Below, piece after piece: positions 1 through 14,229 of a stretch of DNA of 64,000 nucleotides (position 1 is its first letter; each line of letters starts with the position of its first letter). The notes under the pieces were generated by a model, which saw nothing but the letters and a program-made list of their open reading frames with translations, was not told the DNA's origin and searched no databases. The stretch is taken from positions 434,001 to 498,000 of the forward strand of contig BCKC01000005.1 of the NCBI GenBank assembly GCA_001600455.1, in the 5' to 3' direction. This stretch comes from Endocalyx cinctus. Lineage: Eukaryota > Ascomycota > Sordariomycetes > Amphisphaeriales > Apiosporaceae. The translations under genes were made by a program, and so were the position numbers.

Positions 1-63
1 ATCCCATACGGTTAGCAAGGTAGGTCGGTAGGGTTGGTCACGATAGCGGTTGGAGTAGCATAC

Positions 64-234
64 CCATCAAGCGTGCCTTCGTCTATGAGTTTGAGGTAGC
101 GTTCCCAGAGGTCTCCAGTGACCTATTCAAAATAAAGATATTAGCATCCAATACATGGGTATTGATATTTATAGATGTTGCAAAAAAACTGGACTTACCT
201 TTCCACAGGAAAAGCATCGAATAGGGACAATCAT
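64..234 (-). CDS. RPB10: RNA polymerase subunit Rpb10 (RPABC5), 5' part; gene runs off the left edge
   Basis: Rpb10 is the roughly 70-residue zinc-binding subunit shared by RNA polymerases I, II and III. Exon 1 (234 to 199) encodes MIVPIRCFSCGK, the family's invariant N-terminus with the first zinc pair CxxC at residues 7 and 10. A GTAAGT donor and a TAG acceptor remove 76 nt. Exon 2 (122 to 64) then continues VTGDLWERYLKLIDEGTLDG, which matches the family directly. At 63 a GTATGC donor starts a second intron that extends past position 1, so the C-terminal exon with the second zinc pair (normally CCRR) lies outside the window. Without splicing, the frame would run into a non-homologous tail and stop near base 10, so truncation is an edge effect and not decay. 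The gene is divergent from the UTP17-like gene that starts at 679. Confidence 0.93.
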
Positions 235-273
235 CTTGTCTCTTGATTATTTCGCTAGAAGTCGAAGGATGTA

Positions 274-310
<37 letters not shown>

Positions 311-678
311 AGGCGCAAAAATAATTGTAAGACTAATTGTCGAAGAAAATATATTAGACAAAGACGTAGACAGAGAGAGAGAGAGGTGGGATGTAGAAAT
401 GTTTAATACAAAGTGACAAAAGTTTATCATAGCAAGGATTCACGTAAAAAAAAAGGAGCTTACCTAATTGTGGATAGGCGTTACCTAGGTATTCTCTTTA
501 GAAAAAAAAAATGTTTATCGCTGTTTCTTATCACTCTTATCGCTCTTATCGGTGTGGGGCCTTTCAGCAAACATTTTGATCCTTACTTTCGTCGACTAAC
601 TTTTTTTTTCCTATGTTAAAAGTGAGACATAGCACTTCACGGAAGGTCAAGACAGAACTTCTTCAACAGTAAATCAAG
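235..678. promoter_or_regulatory. Shared promoter between divergent RPB10 and NAN1/UTP17
   Basis: This 444-bp spacer separates the start codons of two divergent genes, a common polymerase subunit and a rRNA-transcription/processing factor. It holds an uninterrupted run of 29 T (276-304), a short GA repeat near 373-384 and one ACCTAGGT palindrome (483-490). Poly(dA:dT) tracts are known to disfavour nucleosomes, so this one could be the shared open region. That role is inferred. A 68-codon open frame at 413-619 is rejected as coding because it lacks homology and is rich in homopolymer-encoded Lys, Leu and Phe. Confidence 0.5.
276..304. repeat. Poly(T) tract, 29 nt
   Basis: An uninterrupted T run lies 42 bp upstream of the RPB10 start codon, or A on that gene's coding strand. 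It is one of many homopolymers in the spacers of this window. Confidence 0.9.
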
Positions 679-3600
679 ATGCCTTCCGTGACAGCTAACG
701 ATGTAAGGGATAATTGTCTAATCTTAGATTTATGCATTTATGCCATTGACTAACAATCTATATGTGTCAGTCCATCGCAAACAAAAGGAAATTGGAGCTT
801 CCTGAACATGAGAAGCGGAAGAGGAGTAGACGAGACCGTACCAGACCGCAACAAATCGAGATTAATGGAAACTCTACGCCAGAAAAAGACGGTGTCATAA
901 CACCTACAGCTCACGAAGATGACAACAGCAAGTCATTAGCTCTCGTTGACTCGAACGGTACAACGAAATGGGAAAAAAAACGACAGAAACATGCCAAACA
1001 GAAGCAACTCACATCAGTACCCAAACCAAGACCACAGCCTTCAAGGTGGACAACTTCAAAGCCCATGGGCGGAAGGATATTAGATATTGACCCTATATTG
1101 ACCGAGAATGAGAGGTACGTATATGCTCGTCATTAATTATTATCTATCACGTACGCAACTAGAAACTAACATCTAGCCGCAGAAATCTAATAGTTGCCTA
1201 CAATACATCTATTCAAGTATACTCGACAACCGACTCCCTCTTGGTCCGTAAAATCTACTTGAAATCTTCCAAGAAAACGAAAATCCCGGTCCAGATTACC
1301 TCGATCTGCCTCTCTGCCGTAGACCCCAACCTCGTTTGTGTAGCCTCGTCGTGTGGTCAACTTTGGTTAATTAACTGGACTACTGGCGAAGGCGCCGAGT
1401 CGTCTCTATCTCTGGAATGCAGCTCCATTCTGGATGTATCTATTGATCTGATCGAGATCGACAATGTTCTCCAAGATGTCGTATTTGCTTCCATCAAAAT
1501 TCGTGATAGTTGGCACATCGTCGTTTTCGACATCTCTTCTGGAGATGTTGAGGCATCCAAGATAATCTTTTCCCAAGACTCGCCCATTCAAAACCTGCGA
1601 TCTAGTCGCTCTAGTCAAATACTTTCGGCCTCGTCGGGTTCAATTATTTTCCTTGGTAGTCGTGCGTCTAAAACATTGGCGAGACTCGGCGATTTAGATT
1701 ACGAATTCTTCAGTTTCGACGCAAGCGACGATATTACCTGTTTCGACGTACGAGTTGCTGACCGTGTACACCTAACTCGGAGTTCTGAGGAGGAGATGGG
1801 GGACACCCCTGTCGTTGAAATTGTCGTGGGCTGTGCAAGAGGTGCTGTCTTTTTCTACAACGACCTCATACCTCAGATTCGTTGGTTAAAAGGCTCCAAA
1901 AGCCGTGGCGGTCGGTCTCTTCAGCCGCGGAAGTATCATTGGCATCGTAAAGCCGTCCATGCTGTAAAATGGTCCCGAGATGGTAAGATATATTTCCCAT
2001 CATACCTGCACGATTCACCGGTCTAACTTGTAGTATAGGACAATATATCATGTCCGGAGGTTCAGAGTCCACTCTTGTTCTTTGGCAGTTGGACACTCAA
2101 AAGGTGGACTACTTGCCTCATCTGGCTGCTACAATCGAAAATATCGTGGTATCCGCGCGTGGTTCTGCTTTTCTTCTTCACTTGGACGACAACTCAGTTA
2201 TGATCCTTTCCACGGCGGAGATGAAGCCTACCGCGTATATATCCGGGATACAGACTCTTCTTTATCCTCCACCTTCCTCCAAGGATAATCTGGTCAGACG
2301 AGTTGGGCAATTTTCTCATCACCGCCTGTTCAAAACACCCGTTGTAGTCGATCCTGCAAAGAAGTCGCATTTGCTGATGTGCGTGGGCAATGGACAGCAC
2401 CCAAGTTACGCGGGGAGCGGCCCATCTACACCGCTGATACAAAGGCTTGATTTGACCACGATGCAGAGTGTTTCGAAGCAAGCCCTGACTAGGACGAGTC
2501 TTACAGACTTAAACGTGACGAGTAAAGGATATGCCGTAACGGAACCGCGAATCACTCGTATGGCATATTCGCATGACGGCCGGTGGCTTGCCACCACAGA
2601 TGAATGGCAACCTCCTTCGCGCGACGTGAACCTGCTCGATGGTTCTGCTTCGGAGAAGCGTGAAGTTTACTTAAAATTCTGGGCTATTTCAGCTAATGAG
2701 CAAAACCCCAAAGATAAAAAAGATAAGGCTCAAGACGATGCCGAGGCTAAAGATTCGAAGGAGGAAGACGTCAAATCTCAAAATTTTGAATTGGTAACTC
2801 GTATCAACGCGCCACACAGTACGAACCAAAAGGAGGCCATTTTTGATATTGCCGCAGACCCTAAAACCGAGCGTTTTGCCAGCGTAGGTGAAGATGGAAT
2901 CATTCGGTTCTGGCAGCCAACTATTAGACAACGCGACGGTGTACTGATAAAGGGTAAACTGGGCCGCCAACTGCATAGTTGGTCATGTTCACAAACTATC
3001 TACTTGTACGGAAATGAGGCCACCGGAGAGATGGATTTTCCAGCCGTGCCAATCAAGAGCTCTGGTAGTCTCGCCTTCTCCGAGGATGGCTCTGTTCTAG
3101 TTTGTGCCGTTAACCACGAGCACAGATCGGCGATTCACATCATCGACACAGAATCAGGTAAAATTCGCAAATCTCTTAGCGGTCTGATACAAGGTGATAT
3201 TCAAGGTATCAAGGCACTTTCAACGTCTCTGATCGTACTTTCTGACGTTCTGATGGTGTATGATATGGTTCTCGACGAAATGCGATATGGAATTCAACTA
3301 AGAAATAACGAGGGGACCCGTGGACCTGGTGCGGCCATATCGGCTCAGCTCGCGGTGGATTACAAGACAGAGCGGTTCGCTGTCACCGTATCTCGCTACA
3401 AGCCAGACCAAAAAACGTCACGTTCCGAACTAGCCATCTTCACCACCGAACATCCCGAGCCTGAGCTACTGCAGAAATTTCCTTATCCTATCTCATCTCT
3501 AGTACCATCATTAGGCAGTAGTGGTTTTCTCGTCTTGGATTCAGCTGCGCAGTTATGGTCTGTGGGTGAGATATTGAACGGCAGTCTCCTGCCTTTTGCT

Positions 3601-3903
3601 CAGCCGTTGGTCGATCTGAATCTCGACGAGGAAGAGGCGATGGAATTAACAGAATCGCCGAAGTCCAAGGATGCCGCGGCCGTACTTGTTGATGAGGATG
3701 ACGAATTTGTTAGCGGTGATGAGATGGACGTTGATGAGACCGATGTGAATCTCGAAAAGGGGGATATATACCCTGCCGTGGTTGCCCCTCAGAAACTCGC
3801 GGAGCTCTTTGACATGGCACCATCTTTCGCCATGCCGCCCATCGAGGATACATTTTATGAGATTGCAAAGTTGTTCTCGATGAAACCACCAGTACCTGCG
3901 TAG
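679..3903 (+). CDS. NAN1: WD-repeat U3 snoRNP / t-UTP subunit, NAN1/UTP17 (WDR75) homologue
   Basis: This is the predicted nucleolar t-UTP protein that couples Pol I transcription to early 18S rRNA processing in the SSU processome. Four exons (679-702, 771-1114, 1183-1982, 2039-3903) join in frame to give 1010 residues. The N-terminus is basic (residues ~10-30), as expected for a nuclear protein. WD/beta-propeller repeats run from about residue 120, for example the WSRDGQYIMSGG blade across the third intron (residues ~386-397) and ASVGEDGIIRFWQ near 2880-2915. An acidic stretch lies near residues 915-965, and a C-terminal helical tail ends near MPPIEDTFYEIAKLF. Introns have GTAAGG, GTACGT and GTAAGA donors with CTAAC branch sites. 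At intron 2 the acceptor at 1182 is preferred over the one at 1176, which lies only 6 nt past the branch site. Family length and tail match WDR75-type proteins. Confidence 0.88.
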
Positions 3904-4882
3904 CCTACACAGTTAGATAGATTCAGGAAAAGATACCCATAATAAAAGTCATGCTTAAATTAGCGTGCGGTTTTGTAACAATGAATTGTCTACATGCTAT
4001 TTCTCGCAAAAGAGCGTCCACGAATATGTTAGATACCCGACCGCTCAGTTGTCTAGTGCAAGACAGTCACTTTCAGCCAACGCTATGGTAGCTCTGAATG
4101 ATAGCATATCGAGCACATACGAATAGATAAAAACGTGTTTGAAAAATCTTCGCATTAACGTAGATATAATTATTGTGCCAAAATTATTAGCTCAACCTCC
4201 AAATCAAACTTCGCCCTCCACACAACCGTCTACCCTTACTACCACCCCGTCCATTACCGCCGCAGTCCAGCTTGACCTATATCCCCTTATATCAAAAAAG
4301 GGGAGAAATCGAGTATCACGCCAAACTCCGACATTCTAATCGTTCTGATAAAGCAGACGGTTTAACTCATCGCCAAAGAAGAGATGCTCCTATTTCGACG
4401 GATGACGAATATAGGAAATTGAAAAAGAAAATAAAAGAAGAAGTAGAAAACATATTTCCCGTCGCTGATGCTTTCAAAACGATGCATGGTGAAGGAAAAC
4501 GGGTATAAATTTGATCGATGGAAATAAATCAGATTTAGAAGAAGAATAACATTATAAAGAACTACTACAGTTAAAAAAAAGCATGAAAATAAGAAGAGAG
4601 AAAAAAATAAGCCCAATGATATGAAGTCGAAGTTTGAAAATCGAGGGAAATCCACTCTCGTCATAGTTATCATTATCAAGCTTCGCAACCAAGTATCAAA
4701 ACAGAGATAAAAACGTTCCTGATAATTTCAAAGAGAAAAAAAAGTGATCTAACATATCTATACGCTAAGATGATGATGAAGAAGAAGAAGAAGAAGAAGA
4801 AAGATAACGTAGAATAAGATTTTTTTTTCCCCATTCTTTAGCACTTCTCTTCCTTCGCCGAGAAAGTAGGTAGATAGTTACT
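3904..4882. other. Convergent 3' spacer, A-rich
   Basis: This is noncoding sequence between the converging NAN1-type gene and the Gln-rich gene. It is AT-rich and ends in a (GAA) run. Open frames at 4139-4339 and 4272-4508 (66 and 78 codons) have no recognisable domain, overlap each other and sit in homopurine sequence, so I do not call them. Confidence 0.6.
4770..4802. repeat. GAT/GAA trinucleotide repeat
   Basis: Two GAT units run into about eight perfect GAA units on the plus strand, in the 3' spacer near the end of the minus-strand Gln-rich gene. Confidence 0.85.
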
Positions 4883-7800
4883 TTACTGACGAGGAGGTGG
4901 CAATGACGGCTGCGCCGGCGCTCCCTGCCAGAAAGAAGAACCAGAAGGGGAAGATAAAGATGCTCCAGCGAGCAAAGAAAGAGGGTGTATAGTACCTTGC
5001 TCTTGCTGTTGTTGTGGCTCGTCTCCTTTTCTCTCTTCCCTCACACCCCGCTGTTGCTGCTGTTCCTCCGGGATAGAAGGGTGCAAGATAGTAGAGAACC
5101 AAGGGGAGGCCGAGACCGCCGGAACCACCCCATCCCCGGCCGGAGCAGACGTCGATAAACCGTTCATCATCGTCGTCGGTTGCTGCGGGCGGGGACGTAG
5201 GTGGTGGTATTCCTGCGCGTTTAATAAACAATCGCCGTCGTCTAGCAGAGAGGAAAGGGGAGGTAAGGGCTCCAAGAAAGAACCGTTACCACCACCGCTA
5301 CCTAACAACGCTCTTAAATCGGACTCGCCTAAAGGGTGGGACGTCGAAGATGGTGAATACGAGGATGAGGATGATGATAAGGAGGTGGAGGGCGGGGAGA
5401 GGCATGAGCATGAACACCATTCTCCTGGGGCGTGTTGGCGGGTGCATTTGCAGGTGCAGGGACAGGGATGCGCTGATGATGAGGGGGAGATTTCTTGGTT
5501 GCGGTGTTGATATTGATATTGAGGAGGAGGGGCAGCTCCGGCTGGTGCGGAGGGAAAAGAAGATAGAGGAGAGAAGTTTGTCGTAAGAGCGGGTTGTTGT
5601 TGTTGTTGGGGCGGTGTCTGATTGGTATTGGTATTCATATCTAGAAGATGAGGGAGAGGAGGAAGAGGGGGGTAATTGAGCGGCTGTGGTGGGTAATAAG
5701 CAGAGTGGTGATGATACAGCAAATTTTTCGGATCCGTTGCTGTGATAGGAGCATTAATCTCTTCTGCGGTACTAATCTGCTGCTGGTGCTGGTTCTCTAT
5801 AGCAATATTATTATTATTGTTATTATGAACAGCAGCGGCAGCAACTCCATCATGCACATTAGAAGCATTTTCCAGCTCGGAAGGGGCCAAGGGAGAAAAT
5901 AAAGAAGTGAAAATATCTTCGAAATTATCTCCTCTTCTTCCTCCTCCTCCTACTTCCCTCTCCCCTCTTAACTTCATATCGGCAGTACGTCGACCCGCGT
6001 CTACTAAATTCCCGTCCGCGCCGCATCCGCTAGGTAAGGACTGTGAGTGGTGGAGGTGGTGTTGGTGGTGGTTAGGATAGTCCGGCCCGCCATGACCATG
6101 CGGAACAGACAGGACCTAACTGTCGTGGCTCGTCAACAAGGGGTGGTGGTGGGTTGCGGTGGTGGCGGCGGCGGCATCGGGCGGGGAACGGCGTCGACTC
6201 GTTTCTCTTTCGTTACTTTCTTTTACTTTCTTTCCTTCTTCTTCTTCTACTTCTTCTTCTACTTCTTGGACTTGTCGCGCTGCTTCTTGATCTTTTTTAT
6301 CTTGCGTGGTTTCTTCTCGTAACATCTCTAGTATCGTCATCATTCCACGTTCGTCATCATCATCACCTTCTTCTTCCTCGTCCTCTTCCTCTTCTTCTTC
6401 TTCTTCATCTTCATCTTCATCTTCGCCATCTTTCTCGTCCTCGTCTCGGGAGTCTTTAACTGTATCCGTCACCTTGAGCATCGACTCCGTACCGGAAAAT
6501 CCCGAGTCGGCGGCGGCGGTGGCAGCGTCGTCGGCGGTGCTGCCGGTGACCAAAGACGAAGCGAAACGAACGCGCTTCGCTGGCCCGGGTGAGGAGAGGC
6601 CGTTCAAGTGCGGCAGGGAAGTACGAGGTGATGCGGAAGAGAAGGAACGCTTCCGGAGGACGGAGGTGAGTGCCGGCGAAACAGATTGCGAATATGATTG
6701 ATGTCCCTCTAAGCCGATGGGCCTCGAAGAAGGTTGTTGCTGTTGCTGCTGCTGTTGTTGTTGTTGGTAGTGATACTGAGTCCGATACTGATTGAGCAGC
6801 TGCGACTGCGGAACTGAATTGTATCCTACTAAGGTAGAAGCAAAGGGGTAGAAATTCGGTGTCCCCGTCCCCGCTCCTCTTGGCGCGGCTGGGCTCGCGG
6901 ATTGATGACGTTGAGATGGTAGCTGAATCCGGGCTCGTTTAGGCGTGGCTACGTATTGCTGTTGCTGAGGCTGATTTTGTTGCTGTCCTTGAGCGGAGAG
7001 AGAAGAATACGTAGCAAAATCTCTCTTATTAGTTTGCTGTTCTTGTTGTAGTAGCTGTGGTGTTGTACCCGCGTTACCGGCAGGTTGTTGAATGATAAGA
7101 GGAGTATTGTCATTATCATAATGTTGAGCCTCTCCATAACGAAAATCGTGAGCTACCGGTATAGCCAGTCTATTTTGTGCCCTATCTACTCCTACCCCAC
7201 CGCTGTCGTGTTGCTGCTGTTGGTGGAGATTTGTATTAGCGGTAGCGACTGCGGCTAGGCGTTGCAAATGTGCAGAGAGTTGTTGTTGTTGGTCTTGTGG
7301 CTGGTTACCGATAGCCTCCTGCTCCATTAGAGGGGAAGATACGGACATCGGCGCGACATGTGCCCGTCCTCTATCCGCTGTATCGTCACCGAGAGAATAT
7401 CCTAGGCTTAGCGTATTGTCTGAGTCCTGGATTATCGGGGATACCGTTGTGCGAGGGGCGTGAGGTGGGTAAGCTAAATGACCGGTTCTTTGTTGTCCAA
7501 TACCACCATCGCCAACCACCCGTCTCTGCGGCTGCGGCTGTTGAGGGCGGCGGTGGTGATGGTGCTGGCGGGCAGGATGTTGCTGCACGGCCGAAGCCGA
7601 AGCCACCTTCGCCTGACGCGGCGTCCTTCTCGGCCGATGTACGGCGATGACGCCCGTGCCGCTGCACTCGTCGCAGAGCGAGTACTTCCCTTGCTGGCGG
7701 GAATTCAGCACGCGGCGGGCCGCCGCCGTTAGCTCCAGGAGCGGCGATCTCGCGTAAGCCGGGGAAGAAGAAGAAATAGAAGGGGAAGGGTAACGGATGA

Positions 7801-8330
7801 TGGTGGGGGGCGAAGGCATCGTCTTGACGGCCGCGGGTAGCTGGGGCTCGAATTTGGGCACGAGTTCGGGCTCGGCTCGGCTCGGCGCGTGGAGGGATGC
7901 CCATCGGTTTCTGCTTTTTGGAGGATTGTTAGTACGTAAATTAATTATTTATTGTGCAGATACTTAAGTTATAGGGGAGGGGTCCCGGAGTAGGTAGAAT
8001 GTCTCCATCACGCTATTGATCACTTGATAAGGTGTCCGTCTATATAAGAGACAATGTAGCATAAACCGGGATAGGGGGTAATATATTTTATGAAGTGAAG
8101 CTGAAAGAGGAAAAAGAAAAGATTACTAACCCGTAGTTAGGATCCGACCCGTACCGTTCCGTCACGTAGCGAACCTGGTTAAGTCCGAATTCGGGTTTGT
8201 TGAACGCCTCCCGGAATTCATTCACCGTCTGTAAGTGGACAACGGCCGTCTGCCCTCGAGTAATTTCGCGAACGGTCCGGTCAAGGATAAAGTTTATTTC
8301 CTCATCGCTATACTTGGATGTTCCAACCAT
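4883..8330 (-). CDS. Large Gln/Glu/His-rich protein with conserved-looking N-terminal domain; internal in-frame TAG
   Basis: Function is not recognised. Exon 1 (8330-8131) encodes a compact, non-repetitive N-terminus (residues 1-67, YSDEEINFILDRTVREITRG, then a Tyr/Arg-rich helix). The donor is GTTAGT at 8130 and the acceptor CAG ends at 7911, with a CTAAC branch site. Exon 2 continues GNRWASLHAP and becomes low complexity: polyQ (about 6725-6760), a Glu/Asp block (about 6360-6430) and His/Pro/Ser stretches. The frame meets TAG at 6118-6116, giving 664 residues. The same frame then stays open for another 411 codons to the stop at 4883, with similar composition. A further intron spanning the TAG could join both parts (about 1070 residues): CTAAC plus CAG occur at about 6070 and 6040, and weak donors lie upstream. 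Readthrough, sequencing error and recent mutation are the alternatives. The composition suggests a nuclear regulator, which is an inference only. Confidence 0.6.
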
Positions 8331-11064
8331 CTTTTCTCTCTTTTTTTTGTTCCTTTTTAATTATCTGTCCTTGCGGTTGTCTATTGTTGTAGTTGATATA
8401 AATAAGCGTGTCTGATTGACTTTTATCGTCGTCTGTACTACCGATAATCTAATATATTTATTAAGCTGGAGATGATAAGTAAGTTAGTCTAGTTATGCCA
8501 GGACAGTATAACACAATATATTTCTATATTAAGCGAGCTATAACACCTAGGGAGCGGCGTCAAGGCAATAAAAAGATATTAAGAACAGTCAAGGGAAAAA
8601 ACAAAATCTGTGCCTGAAATATCCGCTTTGCCCCAGCAAGGGCCAGCATACATGATATGAAAAGGGTAGAGAACAGGGGGTGTTAACTTACTTGAAAGTT
8701 GTCATCGAAAACAATATTGTTCTTTGTCTATTTCTCGGTTCTTGCCGATATCATTCATACTGGTATATATGTACAATGAACAGTGTCAAGAAGAAGAAGA
8801 GAGGAATCAACTTTATTTTTCCCAAGCAGGATTGTAATAGACACTTAAGTAGTTTTTTCCCCGTATCTATCCTTCAATTCAGTGACTCGGAGGGAATGGT
8901 ATATTAACCGCCTGGGGAGGAAAACGAAAATAACGGATGATACAGTGATCACGTACGTTGGGTTCGCAGAGGAAAACTACATGTAAATGTTGATGTTGTT
9001 AGGAGCAACCTGTGACACTTGTCATAGCCTAGTCACTGGTTGGCTCATATAAGTATGTATACTCAGTGACGGGGCGGGTGAATCTGAGATATTGTTTATT
9101 AGAGGTAGCTTCCCCTCTATTTTGGCGTGACTTATACGTGTGTTATTATTGGGATGAATTAGGTGTGTATCCCGAGGAGAAGAGGGATCCGAGTAGGCCT
9201 TTTTGGTGACCGATAATCGAGAGCTTTGAAGAATGGGAGGAGGGGAGAAAATATCATGTGAAGAAGAAAATTCGGGTGTATCACAGCGGGCATATGCAGA
9301 AGAATCTGGCGTGAGAGAGCTAAAAGATTCAAGATTCTATGTCGACATGAAAAATTGAGTTAAACCAAGCTATACTGGACCAAGTTCGTAAGTAGATATA
9401 TATAACCAAAAAGAAGAATTCCGTACTGATATTTTGGAAAGCACGTTTTTAACTACGATTTCCTGGGGAGCTTCGGTTACATATTAACGGTCTCGGCCCG
9501 GAAGCCATTGTGCCGTCTATCGCTCAAACAACAAGGGCGTCTCGGACTAGACAAGGAAAGGCGGGGGCAGGGAAGGACAAGAGGAGATGGGACGAGGACG
9601 GGGATAAGAAGACGAAGGGGTAAGCGATGACTCCGAAGTCGAGATGGAAATTCTTTATAGTACCAACAACTGCGCAAGCAAACTTCTCTAAAGAGGGATT
9701 CAAGTACAAGAACCAGAGGTTTCTAGTCCATCGAGGGCTAGGTTTACGTATACCTTCCCTGTATGTCGTCTTTCTCTATCTATATTTTCTAACCCATTTC
9801 ACGAACTTCGTTCATACAGTCTTCTTCGGCAGTCCCCAAAACTGGAAAAGTACGAGGGTGATAGGAGCAAAAGGATTAGCGTGAGAGTGCTAATCTATTT
9901 TTCTGTGACTATAACCGTGACTGTATAGAATATAGCGGATGAATAGGCGAGCGAACATACGTGGGTAAGTGTTGGTGAATATAAGGATAATAATAACCCT
10001 AGTTGATCTATGTAGTCACGTACCTATCAAGTGCTCACCGGGAACGACAAATACTACTTAATGTAGTACTCAAGAAGTCATCATTCCTAGTTACTCACGA
10101 GATCTAATATCAATCGTCATCCGAGTCACTTTAAATAATGGTGAGAAATTCTTGATGATACGTGCAACGAGAAAAGCATGTGAGCTACCCCATGATACCG
10201 GGACTTGTTGATTGTTTGTTTCAGGAGATAACTTCAACGATTACTCACCGCATAAAGACAAAGGCTTAGTTTGACTCGAGAAGCGATACTCGGTGTAGAT
10301 AGTTCAGATGATTTCTTTTCTCTCGCCGGTCCCCAAGAGTGGTAAGTGATATACCTTATTACATAATTAACTAAACATCTTCGTTTGGGAATGTAAAATG
10401 TTGGGTTTTCCTCATCCCCACTCCCGTAAATTCATAGAGACAATTTCCTCGACTGCAATTACATCTCAGAGTTTCGGTGACTATTTGGTGTGGTGAATTT
10501 CGCGGTATTTATCTTTCTCCTTGTTTCCATTCTTCATAAACTCAAGCACACTAGACCCGGGGGATAGAAATATCATGTAGGCATTTCATGGAATTTAGAC
10601 CATAAGAGATTTAAAATTGCTTTTTCTCGTCAAGTACATAATTCCATTTAATTTCAGGGGCTAATATTGCTATTTATTTCTCTTTATTTTATTTTTATTT
10701 ATCTTCCAGTTCCTATGTATTTTTTAGATATTGGAAATAACCAACAGAACTGTTCTTGCATGATACGATGTAGATAATGTCACCTGACCCTCCCTGACAC
10801 CCATTGTCGTATTGAAGCGATCCCCATCGACTTCTGACGTGTGATTAGGTAATCACGTGAACAGGTATGTAATTCCTTAGGTATCGATTCAGCCATTCTA
10901 TTTTTACTTCCAGCTCAGGCTTTTGAGCTATATAGGATATTCTATTGATTTCAGATAATTTTGTCGTTTCATTTACCCACCATTGGCGCGAGACGTCAAA
11001 TCATAGGACTGGGACCAATTGTGGATTCAATATATTGACTCCCCCGCTATATGCTGGATCTGAG
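8331..11064. other. 2.7-kb spacer upstream of the Gln-rich gene
   Basis: This is the 5' region of the minus-strand Gln-rich gene and the 3' flank of the thiolase gene. Several frames of 60-85 codons occur (for example 9627-9884 plus, 9477-9709 minus), but they overlap on opposite strands and lack domains or matching splice structure. No RNA gene was recognised. Long 5' regions are usual for regulators in filamentous fungi. Confidence 0.55.
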
Positions 11065-12497
<1,433 letters not shown>

Positions 12498-14229
12498 GTT
12501 TGAAAATTATAAACAACAACAGAATACCTTATTACCAGTTGATTGACTTGGTATTGAACTTTGTTTGTTTCTGAAAAACAACAATGTAGAATAATGAGAG
12601 AAGAGAAAGACAGAGATAGAAGAAGAAGAAGAGAAGGAGAGGGAGGTTCGAAATAATAAGTGGTTCACCGCTGGTAAAATATACCTACTTAGGTAGTCAG
12701 ACTTGTCAGGGTCAAGCTCATTTGAAATCCTACTTTACACATGCACTACATAGTATACTGGACACTACTAAAAATAAATAAAATAACCACTAATGTTAAA
12801 GAGATACTACTGTAGATATTAAATTACATACCCATATATGAGAGCCAATGTCGGAATTGGTATTTTTTCACGTAAGAGTACATGACCAACGGGTATGTAG
12901 GTGTGTGTATCCAATACTAGGGATGTACGTAAGATCGTGATAGGCGGGAACAGGAAATGGATAGATTTATTGATCGGTATTGACAGGAAAAGCCCCGCCC
13001 TAAGCTATTTTCTATTATTTTCTTTGGAGGGGTTGATTAGAAGGGTCTTGCTTGTCTTGCTTGTCTTGCTTCGTCTAGCCGTGCCTGCAATGTACTTGCT
13101 TCCTGCAGGAGTAGATAAGTTGTATTATGCTTATATGCATATGATTTAATGATTTCTATTGGTTCGTTAATCAAGCAATTACCCACTTATTCAGACTCCC
13201 CTGGAGCTCTTTAGTGTATGTCTTAAGCTCTCTTACTGGGCCTCGCATCAGTAATCAACCACACCAAATATATACTTAGTACCTATAAACCGTATCTTTA
13301 ATTCCTTCTCAGTAATTCCGTACCTCACCTACTACTAAGTACGGAGTACCTTAGGTAGGTAAGTATTTATTTACCAATCAATACTATGTCATACGTATGG
13401 ATATAAAAAAAAAAACGAAGAGCAGTTTGAGATTTCGGTAATATCCTGAAATAGTAATGACCGATTGATTATAGTTCAATTCTCTACGGAATATGAATAC
13501 ATAGTATATATATTCATATACTTGTATACTCTTATATATTTAAGTAAACTTAAGCCCCTCTTCTGCCTCTGCTTCTACACTACGCCTACTAGCTTCAAGC
13601 TTACCTCCAGTAACTAAGTTTCGAATCAATTTCAAATTTACGATAATAGTGGGACAGCGACAGAAACTTTTTAAAGCCAGCAAAGAATTAACCTTGTCCG
13701 ACTGGATACGTAGAAGACTCCATGCTGGATAGAATACCTGAGAAATCCAAGCATATACAAGGTAATCCGTACCCAATTCCGTAGCTGTAATCCGTACGTA
13801 AGTTCTTACACTCCCTTATCAGCCTGTCAAAACTTAATGTTGGTAATAATGTATTCCGCGGAGTATACAGAGTAGTAGTTGGATACACCAGAATACGCGC
13901 TATTGAAATCCATTCTTATAGCTGACTAGTTGCTTTTGCCGTTGTGGATTTTAAGTGGAGAATTACTAAGTAAATACTTACCTAATTACTGTTAATTTCT
14001 ACCTAATAATTCACCTCAATAGCCTTGCATATCTACTAGGATCACCGAGCCTATAGAATCTTAAACTAGTGTAATGTACCCACTAATATTTTTTATCAAT
14101 ACTTTTTTTTTGACATGAGGCTGGCTTCGAAGTAAACGGTTCAGTCGCGAACAAGAGAAAAAAAAAAGAGACCACTGCCTTTATCAGTTTTTAAAATAAT
14201 TCAACATCTAACCCATTATATCAGACGCC
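12498..14229. other. Divergent spacer between ERG10 and SNU114
   Basis: This is an AT-rich 1.7-kb intergenic region between two divergent start codons. It contains a 27-bp perfect tandem repeat (13045-13071), a TACGGAGTAC motif near 13338, many TACCTA/TAGGTA fragments and a TATATA-rich patch around 13500-13540. No open frame has support. Confidence 0.6.
13045..13071. repeat. Three perfect tandem copies of GTCTTGCTT
   Basis: The 9-bp unit GTCTTGCTT is repeated exactly three times head to tail in the ERG10/SNU114 spacer. The unit length is a multiple of three, but there is no coding frame here. Confidence 0.9.

Noticed and set aside
4139..4508. Two overlapping plus frames in the NAN1/Gln-rich spacer
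   Set aside because: Homopurine-driven composition (KKKIKEEVE) and no domain; the region is a plausible 3' flank for both genes.
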